A stretch of DNA of 64,000 nucleotides, taken from assembly GCF_003058325.1 (NCBI RefSeq), contig NZ_CP028843.1:4829001-4893000 (forward strand). The letters are read 5' to 3'. Shown here one piece after another: positions 61,237-64,000 of the stretch. This DNA comes from Methylobacterium currus (GTDB taxonomy: Bacteria; Pseudomonadota; Alphaproteobacteria; Rhizobiales; Beijerinckiaceae). The position numbers were made by a program, and so were the translations under genes. The number at the start of each line of letters is the position of its first letter. Positions within the stretch are counted from its first letter, which is position 1. The notes under the pieces are model-generated. The model did not search any database, was not told the origin of the DNA, and saw only the letters and a program-made list of their open reading frames with translations.

Positions 61237-63006
61237 TTGGACCAGAGGCCCGACGCCGCCCCCGGCCTGCCGGATGAACTCTTCCCCCGCTTCGCCTTCG
61301 AGGGCGCGCCGGTCGGCCTCGCCTGCCTGAGCGGGCCGGACGGGCGCATCCTCGCCGCCAACCCGGCCCTCGCCGCGCTGCTGGGCACGGATCCGGGTGC
61401 CCTGGCCGGCCGCCGGCTCGCCGAACTCGACCACCCGCAGGGGCCCGGAACCGGCCACGGCCTCGCCGGCGAGGTGTGGTGGCGCCGGGCCGACGGGTCG
61501 GCCGTGCGGGTACGGCTCCGGACCGGACCGGAGCGGGACGGGTACCGGATCGTCGCGGCCGAGGCCGTGGCGGACGGAACCGCCGCGGCCCGGGCGGAGC
61601 AGACCCATCTGGCGCTCGCCTCCGCCGGCCTCGGCGAGTGGAGCTGGAATCCGGCGGACGGTCGCGTCACCCTGTCGGACCGCGCCGCCGCGATCCTGGG
61701 CTATCCGGCCAGGGCGACGCCGACCTGGAGAGACCTGCAGGATGCGGTCGGCCGCGACGACCTCGACCGGGTCCGAGCCACGGTGCAGGACGCCGTCGCC
61801 AAGGCGATCCCCTACGCGGTCGAGATGCGCTTTCGCCGCGCCGGCGACGGGCAGGAGGCCTGGATCTCCGCCCGCGGCCAGGCGACCCTGTCACCCGACG
61901 GGATGCTCGCCGGCATGGTCGGCGTGCTGCAGGACGTGACCGCCCGGGAGGAGGCGCGGCGCGCCCTGCATGACCGCGAGCAGCGGCTGCGGGTCGCGAC
62001 CACGGTGGCGGCCCTCGGGATCTTCGAGTGGCACGTGCTCGACGACCAGTCGCTCTGGGAGAACGAGCGCATGTGGGAGATCTTCGGCCGCAGGCCGCAG
62101 GATGGCACCATCAGCATGCGCGAGTTCTTCCGCACGGTGGTCCACCCGGAGGACAAGGTATCCTTCCGCCGCGCCGTCGCCCAGGCGCTCCACGGCGACG
62201 GCGTGCTCCACGCGACGACGCGCATCCGCCGGCCGGAGGGGGACGGCGGCGAGACTTGGCGCACGATCGAGATGGCGGGCCGATTCGAGCGCGACGGGCC
62301 GGCCGGCCTGCCGCGGCGCCTGATCGGCGTCGTCGCCGACATCACCGACCGGCGGCTGGCCGAGGAGCGGCAGTCGCTGCTGATCCGCGAGCTGCACCAC
62401 CGGGTCAAGAACACCCTGGCGACGGTGCAGGCCATCGTCGGCTCCACCGCCCGCACGGCGTCGAGCATCGACAGCTTCTACGAGGCCTTCGTCGGCCGCA
62501 TCATGTCGCTCGCCCACACCCACTCGGTGCTGACCGAGGACGTGTGGCAGACCGCTTCCCTCCACAGCCTCCTGGAGAACGAGCTGCGCCCCTATGCCGA
62601 CGGCGAGATGCGGCCCGGCACCGGCGGGCGGGTGGAACTCGACGGGCCGGCCGTCGACCTGCCCTCCGAGATCGCCGTGCCGATCGGCATGGCGATCCAC
62701 GAACTGACCACCAATGCCGCCAAGTACGGCGCGCTCTCGAATCGCGCCGGCCGGGTGCGGATCCGCTGGAGCGTCGAGCCCGGCGCGGACCGGCCGCGCC
62801 TGCGTTTCCACTGGCAGGAATCCGGGGGTCCGGCGGTGGCGCCGCCGACCCGCCAGGGCTTCGGCTCGCGCCTGCTGCAGCGGGTGCTGACGACCCAGGT
62901 CCAGGCCGAGGTCGCCACCGACTACGCGCCCGGCGGCCTCGCCCTGACTATGCTGGCGCCGCTGCCGGCGCGCAACGCCGCGCTCAACCCCCTGGCGGCC
63001 CTGTAG
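61237..63006 (+). CDS. PAS-domain sensor histidine kinase, HWE/HisKA_2 type
   Basis: A 589-aa soluble kinase. Three PAS regions can be seen: about 20-115, 125-240 (GEWSWNPADGRVTLSDRAAA, LQDVTAREEARRALHDREQR) and 250-375 (GIFEWHVLDDQSLWENERMW). The phosphorylated histidine is H388 in ELHHRVKN, and the ATP domain has AIHELTTNAAKYGALS (N-box). The layout fits general-stress or light/redox signalling kinases that act with a PhyR-type response regulator; none is adjacent. TTG 61237 is the apparent start. Phosphodonor role is inferred by family. Confidence 0.9.
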   Translation: MDQRPDAAPGLPDELFPRFAFEGAPVGLACLSGPDGRILAANPALAALLGTDPGALAGRRLAELDHPQGPGTGHGLAGEVWWRRADGSAVRVRLRTGPERDGYRIVAAEAVADGTAAARAEQTHLALASAGLGEWSWNPADGRVTLSDRAAAILGYPARATPTWRDLQDAVGRDDLDRVRATVQDAVAKAIPYAVEMRFRRAGDGQEAWISARGQATLSPDGMLAGMVGVLQDVTAREEARRALHDREQRLRVATTVAALGIFEWHVLDDQSLWENERMWEIFGRRPQDGTISMREFFRTVVHPEDKVSFRRAVAQALHGDGVLHATTRIRRPEGDGGETWRTIEMAGRFERDGPAGLPRRLIGVVADITDRRLAEERQSLLIRELHHRVKNTLATVQAIVGSTARTASSIDSFYEAFVGRIMSLAHTHSVLTEDVWQTASLHSLLENELRPYADGEMRPGTGGRVELDGPAVDLPSEIAVPIGMAIHELTTNAAKYGALSNRAGRVRIRWSVEPGADRPRLRFHWQESGGPAVAPPTRQGFGSRLLQRVLTTQVQAEVATDYAPGGLALTMLAPLPARNAALNPLAAL

Positions 63007-63023
63007 AGGACCCGTCCGGCCGG

Positions 63024-63956
63024 TCAGGCGCCGCGGGCGGCCCCCTCGCCGCCGGCGCCGCGAAACGCCTTCAGCTCCTCGATCGATGCGAAATGGAAGC
63101 GCCCGGCCGGGGTCTCGGCGTCGATCGTGCCGTCGGCATACATCGTGTAGGTGTTGCCGCCGGAATCGTAGGTGCCGATCACCGTCTTGCCGGGCGGCTC
63201 CTCGAGGGGAAGCTCCTCGTGAGGAGGTTCCTCCGGACGAGGTGCCTCGGCGACGGGCTCGGGCATCGGGGGCGCCGGCTCAGGGGCCGGAGGGGCAGGA
63301 GGAGGTGGCGGCGCCGCCGCGTCGTGCATCCCGCCGGCGTCGGACCGGGGGTCCTCCGCGGGCAGTGGCAGCGGCTCGTGATGCGCGGGCTCGTGCAGCA
63401 GAGGCTCCTGCGAGAGGGGCTCCTGCGAGATCGGCTCTTGCGGCATCGGCTCATGCCGGCTGGCTTCTGGCCCCTTCGCCGGCAGGTCCCGGTCCTCCGC
63501 GCGGGTCAGGCGCAGCTCGCTCGCGGCCAGCCCGGCCGCCGCGACGGTCGTGCCGGCCGCCAGTGCCGCGCCGCCGTCGAAGCCTGTCGGCCCGGCCGGG
63601 CGGGGCTCGGGTGCGGGCGGGAATGCGATCGGCGGCAGGATGGGCGGCATGACCGGCTCGCTGCGGCTCGCCCGGACCGGTGCCGCGCCGACCTCGGCCG
63701 GAGCGGGATCGACGAAGGTTTGCTCGGCGACGCCGCGCGCCGCCGGGGCGCGCTCGGTGAGGGCGCGCTCGATGCGCGCGAGCCGCGCGACCGCGGCGGT
63801 GATCCCGAGCAGCATCGCGCCGCCGCTCGCCCCGACGGTGCCGGCGATCACCATGGTCCAGCCGACCTCGAGCCGCACGAAGGGGATGCCCTGCACCATC
63901 GCGGCGACGCCGCCGATCAGCATCAGGAGGGCAAGCACGGTCAACGCGACGATCAT
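63024..63956 (-). CDS. proline-rich membrane protein of unknown function
   Basis: A 310-aa protein with two N-terminal membrane segments (MIVALTVLALLMLIGGVAAM, and about 33-58), then a long low-complexity region rich in Pro, Glu and His. Repeats such as SQEPLSQEPLLHEPAHHEPL lie near 178-200 and a PPPPPAPPAPEP run near 217-228. A short folded C-terminal domain ends it: TVIGTYDSGGNTYTMYADGT, then AETPAGRFHFASIEELKAFR. That end looks like a small beta-hairpin sensor, but I know no family. It converges with the kinase gene. Confidence 0.78.
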   Translation of the reverse strand: MIVALTVLALLMLIGGVAAMVQGIPFVRLEVGWTMVIAGTVGASGGAMLLGITAAVARLARIERALTERAPAARGVAEQTFVDPAPAEVGAAPVRASRSEPVMPPILPPIAFPPAPEPRPAGPTGFDGGAALAAGTTVAAAGLAASELRLTRAEDRDLPAKGPEASRHEPMPQEPISQEPLSQEPLLHEPAHHEPLPLPAEDPRSDAGGMHDAAAPPPPPAPPAPEPAPPMPEPVAEAPRPEEPPHEELPLEEPPGKTVIGTYDSGGNTYTMYADGTIDAETPAGRFHFASIEELKAFRGAGGEGAARGA

Positions 63957-64000
63957 CGGACTCTCGGGCTGGCGACAGGAAGCGGGCTGATGGGGCAGCC

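Overview
The window looks like chromosomal DNA from a high-GC alphaproteobacterium, most likely a Methylobacterium or close relative (Hyphomicrobiales). The basis is gene order and protein character: an rpsA / sppA / ihfB / lapA / trpF / trpB block, a HTH regulator-metK-trmB block, a TrcR-type DUF1013 regulator, an HWE-type histidine kinase, and many GTG/TTG starts. This is inference from recognised families; no search was run.

Layout. 1-1690: a mobile-element edge. The tail of one IS630-type element abuts a complete second IS630-type element at a shared TA, followed by a broken ribbon-helix-helix ORF and a tRNA-Met with terminator. 1815-8610 (minus strand): translation and housekeeping genes, with trpFB and an inserted cyclodeaminase-like gene. 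9207-12025: a two-subunit molybdenum hydroxylase. 12219-21910: mixed housekeeping (prs, trcR, xseA, purD), an old yellow enzyme, a haloacetate-dehalogenase-like hydrolase and a RarD-type permease.

22043-41869 is an accessory catabolic region. It holds an SDR, a GntR/FCD repressor, two complete branched-chain-type (Liv) ABC importers, a lambda-crystallin-type dehydrogenase next to a BKACE (DUF849) enzyme, an exported SMP-30 lactonase-like protein, a VapBC pair, an Ldh-family dehydrogenase, a UxaA-type sugar-acid dehydratase and an MHS-type MFS permease. Together they suggest uptake and beta-keto or sugar-acid breakdown of a small carboxylate. One Liv system is compressed into a LivM-LivG-LivF triple fusion. 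A 103-bp MITE with the ends of the IS630 element at position 1 sits in the stop codon of the GntR gene.

41910-49865: small enzymes and regulators, an AraC / FAD-monooxygenase / unknown-protein unit, tiny membrane ORFs and a multiply frameshifted inositol-phosphate synthase pseudogene. 50328-53180: tRNA-Gly, a lipoprotein M48 protease with an SNase-like partner, and a tRNA-Arg(CCT) interrupted by a 240-nt group I intron, the most striking element here. 53903-57800: small paralogous proteins of unknown role, a candidate sRNA with a strong terminator, MgtC and a decayed GGDEF gene. 58066-63956: HTH regulator, metK, trmB, a coiled-coil protein, a PAS-rich histidine kinase and a proline-rich membrane protein.

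Hairpin repeats of two sequence families are scattered between genes and probably serve as terminators. I see no CRISPR array, rRNA operon, replication origin or prophage.
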